In this document: piece after piece, positions 5,889-11,470 of the stretch
Position numbering within the stretch: position 1 is the stretch's first letter
Layout of the letters: each line of letters opens with the position of its first letter
Assembly: GCA_035546355.1 (NCBI GenBank)
Contig: DATKEH010000345.1
Location: 1 to 11,470, forward strand
Source: DATKEH01 sp035546355
GTDB lineage: Bacteria; Acidobacteriota; Thermoanaerobaculia; Multivoradales; JAIOJS01
Direction of reading: 5' to 3'
DNA: 11,470 nt
Notes under the pieces: generated by a model
Database searches by the model: none
What the model was told of the DNA's origin: nothing
What the model saw: only the letters and a program-made list of their open reading frames with translations
Translations under genes and position numbers: made by a program

Positions 5889-8492
5889 GTGCGCCCTCGC
5901 CTCTCCCTGGGACTGCGCATCTTCCTGATCACCGCCCTGCTGGTGGTGCTGGCGGTCGGCGCGGCGGTGGCGGTCACCTACCTGTTCGGCCGCCAGATCG
6001 CCGAACAGACGGCGCGCCAGGCGCTCGACCGCTCCGCGTCGGTGCAGCAGGCGCTGCAGCTCGCCCGACTCGAGCAGCTCGAGCTGATCGCGCGGGTGTT
6101 CGCCGCCGACCCGGCGTTGACCGCCTACGTAGCCGAGGCGCGCGCGCAGGAGCAGTATCTGTCGATCCTCGACCAGCTCGAGGAGCGGCAGAACGAGCTC
6201 GGCTTCGACTTCGCCATCGCTCTCGACCCCGAAGGGCGGGTGCTCGCCCGCACCGACGACCCCGACGCGTTGGGGGAGGATCTCGCCGAGCGGCCGTTGG
6301 TGGCCCAGGCGCTCGACGAGTACCAGGCCTTCGGCGTGTGGCGCCAGGACGGGCGGCTGTTCCATGCCGTGGTGGTGCCCCTGGTCAGCGGCGATCGACT
6401 GCTCGAGGGGTTCCTGCTGGCGGGCTTCGCGGTCGACGACCTGACGGCCCTCGAGGTGCGTCGGATCAGCGACGCCGAGGTGGCCTTCCTGACCACCTTC
6501 GACGGCCAGCTGCGGGTGGTCGCCTCGACCCTCGACCCGGCGCTGGGGCAGCAGCTGCTGCGCACCCTGGCGGCAGGCGGCGTGCTGAGCGAGGTGATGG
6601 GGGGGGAGGAGAGCGCCGAGCGCGTCGAGCTGAGGCTCGGTGACCGCCGATGGATGGGGCTGGTGCGGCCGCTCACCGACGCCTCCGGCGAAACCGTCGG
6701 CGCCGCCGTCTCCCTGGCCTCGCCCGACGTGCAGCTGCGCCCGTTCGAGCGCCTCGGCACCATCCTGCTGCTGGTCGGCCTGGCGGCGGTGCTGGTGGCA
6801 TCGCTGCTTTCCTACCTGCTGTCGCGGCGGGTGATGCGGCCGGTGCGGCAGCTGGCGGCGGCGGCGGCAGCGGCCAGGGAGGGGCACTACGACCAGCGGA
6901 TCGCGGTCGACCGCTCCGACGAGGTGGGGCAGCTCGCCGCCGCCTTCGACGTGCTGCTGTCGGAGCTGCGCGAGAAGCAGGACATGGAGGCCTACATGGC
7001 CGAGCTGTCGCGCACCCTGCCGAGCGGCCGCGAGGAGGGGGTGGAGGCGCCGCGCCAGCTGGCGGTCGCCCTGCTCGGCCTCGACCTGCGGCGCTACGGC
7101 AATCCCAAGCTGGCGATCGACCCGGAGCATACGCTGGACCTCCTGGGGAGGGACCTGCGGCGCCTGCAGACGGCAGTGGAGAGCCGCGGCGGCCGGCTGC
7201 ACTCCCTGCAGGGGCAGCGCCTGGTGGCGGTGTTCGAGGGGGAGAACCGCGCCTTCCAGGCGCTGTCGGCGGCGACCGAGGCCTTCGCCTCGCTCGCCGG
7301 GGCGCCGGACCTCGGGCGGGACGATCCGCCGTCGGCGGCGCTGGTGGAGGGGCAGGTGCTGGGCGGCTCGGTGGTGGTGGGGGAGGGGCCTGCCCCGGTG
7401 CTGGTGGGTCGGCCGCTGCAGCAGCTCGAGTCGCTGCTGCGCGAGGCGACGCCCGGCGACATCGTGCTCGCCCCGGCGTTCTACGAGGGGCTCGAGGGGG
7501 CCTTCGGGCGTCAGGGGGTGGAGCTGGTGCCGCAGCGCGGCCTGCTCGGCACGCGCAAGGTCTACGTGCTGGACGGCGGCATGGCGGCGCGGGTCACTGG
7601 CGTCGTGCCGGCGGTCGCCGAGCTGCCGACGCCCCAGCTCGTCGAGCGGCCGACGCTGTCGGAGATCGCCCCCGGCACCGTGCTCGGAGATCGGTTCGAG
7701 ATCCTCTCGGTGCTGGGGGCCGGGGGCATGGGCGTGGTCTACAAGGTGCGCGACCGGCAGCTCGACGACCTGGTGGCGCTGAAGATGCTCAAGCAGGAGG
7801 TGTGGGGGAATCGCGACCAGCTCGAGCGGCTCAAGAGCGAGCTCAAGCTGGCGCGCAAGATCACCCACCCCAACGTGCTGCGCACCTTCGATTTCGGCGA
7901 GGTCGACGGCATCCCCTTCATCACCATGGAGTACGTGCGCGGCATCACCCTGCGCTACCTGCTGCAGAAGACCGGAGCGCTGCCCTACTCGGCGGGCTTG
8001 CGCCTCGCCCGCCAGCTCTGCCGCGGGCTCGCCGCCGCCCACGCCGTCGGCGTGCTGCATCGCGACATCAAGCCGGAGAACCTGCTGGTCGAGCCCAGCG
8101 GCAACGCCAAGCTGATGGACTTCGGCATCGCCCGCCCCATAGCCCGCGGCCTCGCCGAGGGGCAGACGCAGCCGGGAACCGTGGTGGGCACGCCGCAGTA
8201 CCTGGCCCCCGAGCAGCTGCAGGGCGAGCCGGTCGACCAGCGGGCCGACCTCTACGCGGTAGGGGTGGTGCTCTACGAGCTGTTCACCGACCGCACCCCG
8301 TTCGCGGGGCGCAACCCGATGCAGGTCATCGTCGCTACCTTGAACGAGGCGCCCCCGCCGCCGCGCCAGCACTGGCCGGAGATCCCGCCGGCGCTCGAGG
8401 CGATCCTGCTGCGCTGCCTGGAGAAGGACCCGGAGCGGCGCTACGCCACCGCCGAGGCCCTGCTCGCCGATCTCGAGGAGCTGCGGGCCTAG
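5889..8492 (+). CDS. Transmembrane Ser/Thr protein kinase with periplasmic CACHE-like sensor, HAMP and degenerate cyclase domain
   Basis: 867 residues from a GTG start 3 nt after the cupredoxin stop; no good Shine-Dalgarno is seen, so translation is probably coupled. Order of parts: membrane segment 1 (about 9-32), periplasmic double-CACHE-like sensor (about 35-285), membrane segment 2 (about 290-311), HAMP (about 312-365), a class III nucleotide-cyclase-like domain (about 385-562) and a complete kinase domain (about 600-865). The kinase has glycine loop GAGGMGVV (610-617), Lys632, helix-C Glu651, HRD at 724-726 with Lys728 and Asn731, DFG at 744-746, GTPQY at 767-771 and APE at 773-775, so it should be active. 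The cyclase-like domain keeps one likely metal Asp (Asp399), but the usual GD is GQ (Gln443), so it is probably regulatory rather than catalytic. A periplasmic signal would control phosphorylation of cytoplasmic proteins. The neighbouring FHA protein is a plausible reader. The ligand is unknown. Confidence 0.93.
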   Translation: MRPRLSLGLRIFLITALLVVLAVGAAVAVTYLFGRQIAEQTARQALDRSASVQQALQLARLEQLELIARVFAADPALTAYVAEARAQEQYLSILDQLEERQNELGFDFAIALDPEGRVLARTDDPDALGEDLAERPLVAQALDEYQAFGVWRQDGRLFHAVVVPLVSGDRLLEGFLLAGFAVDDLTALEVRRISDAEVAFLTTFDGQLRVVASTLDPALGQQLLRTLAAGGVLSEVMGGEESAERVELRLGDRRWMGLVRPLTDASGETVGAAVSLASPDVQLRPFERLGTILLLVGLAAVLVASLLSYLLSRRVMRPVRQLAAAAAAAREGHYDQRIAVDRSDEVGQLAAAFDVLLSELREKQDMEAYMAELSRTLPSGREEGVEAPRQLAVALLGLDLRRYGNPKLAIDPEHTLDLLGRDLRRLQTAVESRGGRLHSLQGQRLVAVFEGENRAFQALSAATEAFASLAGAPDLGRDDPPSAALVEGQVLGGSVVVGEGPAPVLVGRPLQQLESLLREATPGDIVLAPAFYEGLEGAFGRQGVELVPQRGLLGTRKVYVLDGGMAARVTGVVPAVAELPTPQLVERPTLSEIAPGTVLGDRFEILSVLGAGGMGVVYKVRDRQLDDLVALKMLKQEVWGNRDQLERLKSELKLARKITHPNVLRTFDFGEVDGIPFITMEYVRGITLRYLLQKTGALPYSAGLRLARQLCRGLAAAHAVGVLHRDIKPENLLVEPSGNAKLMDFGIARPIARGLAEGQTQPGTVVGTPQYLAPEQLQGEPVDQRADLYAVGVVLYELFTDRTPFAGRNPMQVIVATLNEAPPPPRQHWPEIPPALEAILLRCLEKDPERRYATAEALLADLEELRA

Positions 8493-8493
8493 T

Positions 8494-8518
8494 GAGGCTC
8501 CGCCTCGGACCGCCGAGG
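8494..8518 (+). terminator. Possible weak terminator after the kinase gene
   Basis: Immediately after the stop (TAG at 8490-8492, then an adjacent TGA) two overlapping, mutually exclusive hairpins occur: GAGGC-TCC-GCCTC at 8494-8506 and CCTCGG-ACCG-CCGAGG at 8503-8518. No U-tract follows, so this is at best an unusual terminator or a 3'-end stabilising structure. Confidence 0.35.
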
Positions 8519-8599
8519 TGGGGACCACGTCCGCTGGTCGCTGGCCTCTGCACCCCCCGCCCGCAGACGAGCTCTCTCTTGTCGCCCCCCGCTCCCCTG

Positions 8600-8629
8600 C
8601 CCCTCTCCCCCCTCTCGGGGGAAGAGGGG
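8600..8629. repeat. Strong palindromic hairpin, probable dispersed intergenic repeat
   Basis: A 30-base near-perfect palindrome. CCCCTCT pairs with AGAGGGG, then one C/A mismatch, then five C pairs with five G, closing on a TCTC tetraloop, giving 12 paired positions. Pyrimidine-rich sequence precedes it and the element sits between two unrelated genes. C/T-rich stems of this kind commonly recur many times in GC-rich genomes as REP-like elements. Only one copy is in this window, so the repeat status is inferred. Confidence 0.5.
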
Positions 8630-8643
8630 TCCAGAGCGTAGGG

Positions 8644-8659
8644 GATTCTCGCAAGAATC
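8644..8659. repeat. Second small inverted repeat beside the GC hairpin
   Basis: GATTCT, the 4-nt loop CGCA and AGAATC form a perfect 6-bp stem 14 bp after the large palindrome. It is less GC-rich than its surroundings. It may belong to the same repeat unit, or be an operator for the downstream gene, which starts about 250 bp away. Confidence 0.35.
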
Positions 8660-8904
8660 TCGAGCTGCTGGCGCCCCTTCGGACGGCCGAGTCGAGCCCC
8701 CTGTCCCGCGTCCCGGGTGGCGCCGCCGTACCCCCGAGCGAGGGGATCGCGGTGAGGAGGCCGCCGACATGTCGAAGGAAACCGGCCGCAGGACCCCTCT
8801 AACGGGTCATGAAGAAGTGTTCCCTTCCACGGCCCTCGCCCTCCGGCCCTCTCGTCATCTCCACCCGGTATGCCCGCGGGCGGGCCCGCCACCCCGCCCG
8901 CTCC

Positions 8905-8908
8905 GGAG
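8905..8908 (+). promoter_or_regulatory. Ribosome binding site that favours the GTG start at 8914
   Basis: GGAG lies 5 nt before the GTG at 8914-8916. The longer ATG at 8809 has no Shine-Dalgarno at usable distance and would add 35 basic, Pro/Ser-rich residues before the hydrophobic signal sequence. Confidence 0.5.
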
Positions 8909-8913
8909 TCGCG

Positions 8914-10812
8914 GTGCGTCTGGCCACCGTCCTGGCGGCCGGCGTGCTGGCGCTCGCCGCCGGCGCCGCCGAGCGCCCCGAGCTGCGCTTCCCGATGCCC
9001 GACGTCGGGGTGGACACGCTGCAGGCGCGGCGGCAGGCGCAGCTCGCCGCCGCGGCGCAGATCCCGGTGCAGCACGACTTCCGGTTCGTCGATCGGCTGG
9101 AGGAGAGCGGCATCACCTTCGTCCACCGCCCGACCCCCGACTCGCTGGCGGACTTCAAGCTCGTCCACTACGACCACGGCAACGCGGTGGCGGTGGCCGA
9201 CGTCGACGGCGACGGCCGCCTCGACCTCTACTTCGTGTCGCAGATGGGGCGCAACGAGCTGTGGCGCAACCTGGGGGACGGCCGTTTCGCCGACATCACC
9301 GAGCAGGCCGGCGTCGGGCTCGCGGACCGCGTCTCGGTCGCCGCCTCCTTCGCCGACGTCGACAACGACGGCGACCCCGACCTGTTCGTCACCACGGTGC
9401 GCGGCGGCAACGTGCTGTTCCGCAACGACGGCGGCGGCCGCTTCACCGACGTCACCGCCCAGGCGGGTGTCGGCTACGTCGGGCATTCTTCGGGGGCCGT
9501 GTTCTTCGACTACGACCGCGACGGGCTGCTCGACCTGTTCGTCACCAACGTCGGCGTCTACACCGAGCCCACCGCCGATCCGCGCGGCTATCACCCCGGG
9601 GTCTCCGACCCCTTCGCCGGCCACCTGCGGCCGGAGCGCGCGGAGGCGAGCATCCTCTATCGCAACCTCGGGGGGTTGCGGTTCGCCGACGTGTCGCAGC
9701 AGACCGGCCTGGTCGACACCGGCTGGGCGGGCGACGCCAGCTTCGCCGACCTCGACGGCGACGGCTATCCCGACCTCTACGTGCTCAACATGCAGGGCGA
9801 CGACCACTTCTGGCTCAATCAGGAGGGGAAGCGCTTCGTCGACCGCACCGCCGAGTGGTTCGAGCAGACGCCGTGGGGGGCGATGGGGATCAAGTTCTTC
9901 GACCAGGACAACGACGGCCGCCTCGACCTGTTCCTCACCGACATGCACTCGGACATGAGCGACGACATCAACCCGCCGCTCGAGACCCTCAAGGCGACGA
10001 TCCTGTGGAGCGATCACCACCTGCAAGGGGGGGCGGACAACGTCTTCGGCAACGCCTTCTACCGCAACGACGGCGAGCCGCCGTTTCCCGAGCAGTCCGA
10101 TGCCCTCCACCTCGAGAACTACTGGCCCTGGGGGCTCAGCGCCGGCGACCTCAACGCCGACGGGCTGCAGGACGTCTTCATCGCCTCCAGCATGAGCTTC
10201 CCGTTCCGCTATGGCATCAACTCGCTGCTGCTCAACGGCGGCGAGCGCTTCCACGCCGCCGAGTTCGTCCTCGGCGTCGAGCCGCGCCGCGACGGCCGCA
10301 CCCACACCGAGTGGCTGGAGCTGGACTGCTCGTCGCAGAAGATGCTGGCCCACGAGCTGTACGCCAGGATCTGCGCCGGCCGGCAGGGCACCTTCACCCT
10401 GCTCGGCACCCTCGGCACCCGCTCTTCGGTGATCTTCGACCTCGACGGCGACGGCGATCTCGACATCGTCACCGGCGAGTTCCACGCCCCGCCGCAGGTG
10501 CTGGTGAGCGACCTGGCGCAGCGCCACCCGGTACGTCACCTCGAGGTGGCGCTGCAGGGCACGCGATCCAACCGCGACGGCCTGGGAGCGGTGGTGCGCC
10601 TGCACGCCGGCGGCGCAGTGCTCACCCAGCAGCAGGACGGCAAGTCCGGCTACCTGGCGCAGAGCTCGATGCCGCTGTGGTTCGGTCTCGGAGACCGCGA
10701 GCCCGAGCGCCTCGAGGTGCTGTGGCCCTCCGGCGCCGTGCAGACGGTGACGGACTTGCCGGCGAGCGGCCGCGTCGAGGTGGTCGAGCCGCCGCCGGCC
10801 CCTGCAGGCTAG
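8914..10812 (+). CDS. Secreted FG-GAP/VCBS repeat protein with C-terminal ASPIC/UnbV domain (CRTAC1-like)
   Basis: 632 residues from GTG 8914, numbered from there. A signal peptide (RLATVLAAGVLALAAGAA, about 2-19) is followed by a short linker and FG-GAP/VCBS repeats (about 60-520) that should form a beta-propeller. Seven calcium-loop motifs of DxDxDG type are visible: DVDGDG at 96, DVDNDG at 148, DYDRDG at 199, DLDGDG at 279, DQDNDG at 330, DLNADG at 412 and DLDGDG at 509. The C-terminus (about 542-622) is an ASPIC/UnbV domain, with GTRSNRDGLGAVV, then WFGLGD and LEVLWPSG. Such proteins are exported calcium-binding proteins, often linked to surface or extracellular-matrix functions. The exact role is unknown and no catalytic residues are recognisable. 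An in-frame ATG at 8809 gives a 667-residue form. It appears monocistronic; its stop shares CTAG with the convergent gene. Confidence 0.88.
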   Translation: MRLATVLAAGVLALAAGAAERPELRFPMPDVGVDTLQARRQAQLAAAAQIPVQHDFRFVDRLEESGITFVHRPTPDSLADFKLVHYDHGNAVAVADVDGDGRLDLYFVSQMGRNELWRNLGDGRFADITEQAGVGLADRVSVAASFADVDNDGDPDLFVTTVRGGNVLFRNDGGGRFTDVTAQAGVGYVGHSSGAVFFDYDRDGLLDLFVTNVGVYTEPTADPRGYHPGVSDPFAGHLRPERAEASILYRNLGGLRFADVSQQTGLVDTGWAGDASFADLDGDGYPDLYVLNMQGDDHFWLNQEGKRFVDRTAEWFEQTPWGAMGIKFFDQDNDGRLDLFLTDMHSDMSDDINPPLETLKATILWSDHHLQGGADNVFGNAFYRNDGEPPFPEQSDALHLENYWPWGLSAGDLNADGLQDVFIASSMSFPFRYGINSLLLNGGERFHAAEFVLGVEPRRDGRTHTEWLELDCSSQKMLAHELYARICAGRQGTFTLLGTLGTRSSVIFDLDGDGDLDIVTGEFHAPPQVLVSDLAQRHPVRHLEVALQGTRSNRDGLGAVVRLHAGGAVLTQQQDGKSGYLAQSSMPLWFGLGDREPERLEVLWPSGAVQTVTDLPASGRVEVVEPPPAPAG

Positions 10813-11189
10813 GTCTCCACTTCGCTCATCAGCGCCAGGCGGTTGCCCTCGGAGTCCCGGAAGAAACCGATCCACAGCTCGTGCCGCTCGTCGCGGTGCA
10901 CCACGTGCGGCCGGCTGTCGAAGCTGACGCCGCGCCCCTCGAGCTCGGCGGCGGCGGCGGCGATGTCGGCGACGCGGTAGTAGAGGATCGACGTCCCCAG
11001 CGGTTCCTCGCCCTCCGCCGCCGCCAGGTACAGCCGCACCCCGCCGCAGTCGAAGAACGCCATCCCCGGAAAGCGGAAGAGCAGCGGCATGCCCAGGACG
11101 TCGCGATAGAAGGCCACCGCACGATCGACGTCGCCGACGGCGACGTGGATCTGCCCGATCTGACGCAATCCGAAGCTCGTTCCCGTCAT
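10809..11189 (-). CDS. VOC / glyoxalase-fold protein
   Basis: 126 residues, the standard size of a single-domain vicinal-oxygen-chelate protein with two beta-alpha-beta-beta-beta modules. Family features are IGQIHVAVGDVDRAVAFYRDVLG (metal-ligand candidate His15) at the start, FFDCGGVRLYL mid-protein, and the C-terminal ending FFRDSEGNRLALMSE with candidate ligand Glu123. Members include glyoxalase I, extradiol dioxygenases and thiol-transfer resistance proteins, and the sequence alone does not choose between them. The conserved HELWIGFF segment resembles bleomycin-resistance/glyoxalase-like proteins of unknown substrate. The ATG at 11187-11189 has GGGAGG 4 nt upstream and overlaps the stop of the MarR-type gene as ATGA, so the two are cotranslated. 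The partner suggests induction by a small molecule that the protein may modify. The stop overlaps the convergent FG-GAP gene. Confidence 0.88.
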   Translation of the reverse strand: MTGTSFGLRQIGQIHVAVGDVDRAVAFYRDVLGMPLLFRFPGMAFFDCGGVRLYLAAAEGEEPLGTSILYYRVADIAAAAAELEGRGVSFDSRPHVVHRDERHELWIGFFRDSEGNRLALMSEVET

Positions 11190-11470
11190 GGTGCCTCCCG
11201 ATCTGCAGGCCCGCCGATCCGTTGCAGCCGCCCCAGGACCTCGGCGGCGCGGTCTAGGGCGGCGAGCTCCTCGGCGCTGAGATGCGCCAGCTCGGCCGTC
11301 AGGTGGCGGATGCGCCGAGCCCGTCCCGCCTCCAACAGTCGCTTCCCCTCCTCGGTCGCGGTGAGCACCAGCGCCCGCCGGTCGGCGGGCGAGGTGCGGC
11401 GTTGCACCAGCCCCTCCCGCACCATGGCCTCGATGGTGCGGCTCATCGTCGGAGTGGCCACCCGCTCTGC
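11186..11470 (-). CDS. MarR-family transcriptional regulator, 5' end cut by the window edge
   Basis: The frame is open to the right edge and shows 95 codons including the stop. The N-terminal dimerisation helices and the start of the helix-turn-helix are missing. Seen are the recognition helix (AERVATPTMSRTIEAMVREG), the wing with RRTSPADRRALVLTATEEG, which is the classic MarR DxRxxxLxLTxxG pattern, and the C-terminal helices (HLSAEELAALDRAAEVLGRL). MarR proteins are dimeric repressors that usually release DNA when bound by a phenolic compound or oxidised. It overlaps the VOC gene by 4 bp and probably controls its own operon, but the operator would lie outside the window. GTG at 11459-11461 is an internal valine of the recognition helix and not the true start. 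Confidence 0.9.
   Translation of the reverse strand, partial: AERVATPTMSRTIEAMVREGLVQRRTSPADRRALVLTATEEGKRLLEAGRARRIRHLTAELAHLSAEELAALDRAAEVLGRLQRIGGPADREAP

Larger units (their letters stand above)
8493..8913. other. Gene-free stretch of about 420 bp containing several hairpins
   Basis: No plausible gene was found between the kinase and the FG-GAP protein on either strand. Open frames here give Arg/Pro/Gly-rich low-complexity peptides with no recognisable motif. The stretch contains the hairpins annotated separately at 8494-8518, 8600-8629 and 8644-8659, and no tRNA-like or riboswitch-like fold that I can recognise. A promoter for the downstream gene presumably lies in its right part, but no clear -35/-10 pair stands out. 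Confidence 0.6.

Noticed and set aside
6650..8641. A 663-residue open frame on the plus strand inside the kinase gene
   Set aside because: It is a shifted frame of the kinase, rich in Arg/Ala/Gly/Pro, while the kinase frame holds every catalytic motif.
4089..8654. A 1521-residue open frame on the minus strand
   Set aside because: It runs antisense through the kinase and cupredoxin genes and out of frame over luxE, has a His/Gln/Arg/Gly-rich low-complexity composition and no domain motif. Long antisense frames are expected when GC at third codon positions is very high.
8335..10875. An 846-residue open frame on the minus strand
   Set aside because: It is the complement of the FG-GAP gene; its repeated valine/glutamate/aspartate pattern simply mirrors the DxDxDG codons. 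It also covers the gene-free gap with its hairpins.
1..11470. CRISPR array, tRNA or rRNA gene, insertion sequence
   Set aside because: No regularly spaced repeats, cloverleaf-like sequence, rRNA core sequence or transposase motif was seen on either strand.

Overview
This is a very GC-rich (roughly 70% by eye) and densely coded bacterial window. The outer-membrane barrel protein and the signal peptides indicate a Gram-negative-type envelope. Three things point to a phylum rich in eukaryotic-type signalling: a membrane-anchored Ser/Thr kinase, an FHA protein, and an FG-GAP/ASPIC-UnbV (CRTAC1-like) secreted protein. Acidobacteriota is my best guess and Myxococcota the main alternative. Nothing in the window proves the taxon. 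No rRNA, tRNA, CRISPR array or transposase was seen, and base composition is even throughout.

Left block, minus strand, 5173 down to 1. The order of transcription is a LuxE-family acyl-protein synthetase, an outer-membrane beta-barrel protein, a membrane protein with VWA, zinc-ribbon and FHA domains, and a LuxC-family acyl-CoA reductase that runs off the left edge. The last two overlap by 4 bp (GTGA). LuxE and LuxC homologues together suggest ATP-dependent activation and reduction of a fatty acid to an aldehyde. No luciferase (LuxA/B) is in the window.

Central block, plus strand, 5208 to 8492. It is divergent from luxE across only 34 bp. A secreted cupredoxin-like protein lies 3 bp upstream of a large sensor kinase. 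The kinase has a periplasmic CACHE-like sensor, two membrane segments, HAMP, a degenerate class III cyclase-like domain and an intact Ser/Thr kinase domain.

Right block. About 420 bp without a gene carries strong GC hairpins that look like a dispersed repeat. It is followed by a secreted FG-GAP/ASPIC-UnbV protein on the plus strand. Convergent with that, sharing a CTAG at the stop codons, is a small minus-strand operon of a MarR-type regulator (cut by the right edge) and a VOC/glyoxalase-fold protein.

The most interesting possibility is that the two divergent central units form one envelope-signalling locus. The cupredoxin and CACHE regions would sense in the periplasm, the kinase would signal in the cytoplasm, and the neighbouring FHA protein would read phosphothreonine next to fatty-acid reductase genes and a porin-like protein. 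The domains are read from the sequence. The circuit is inference.
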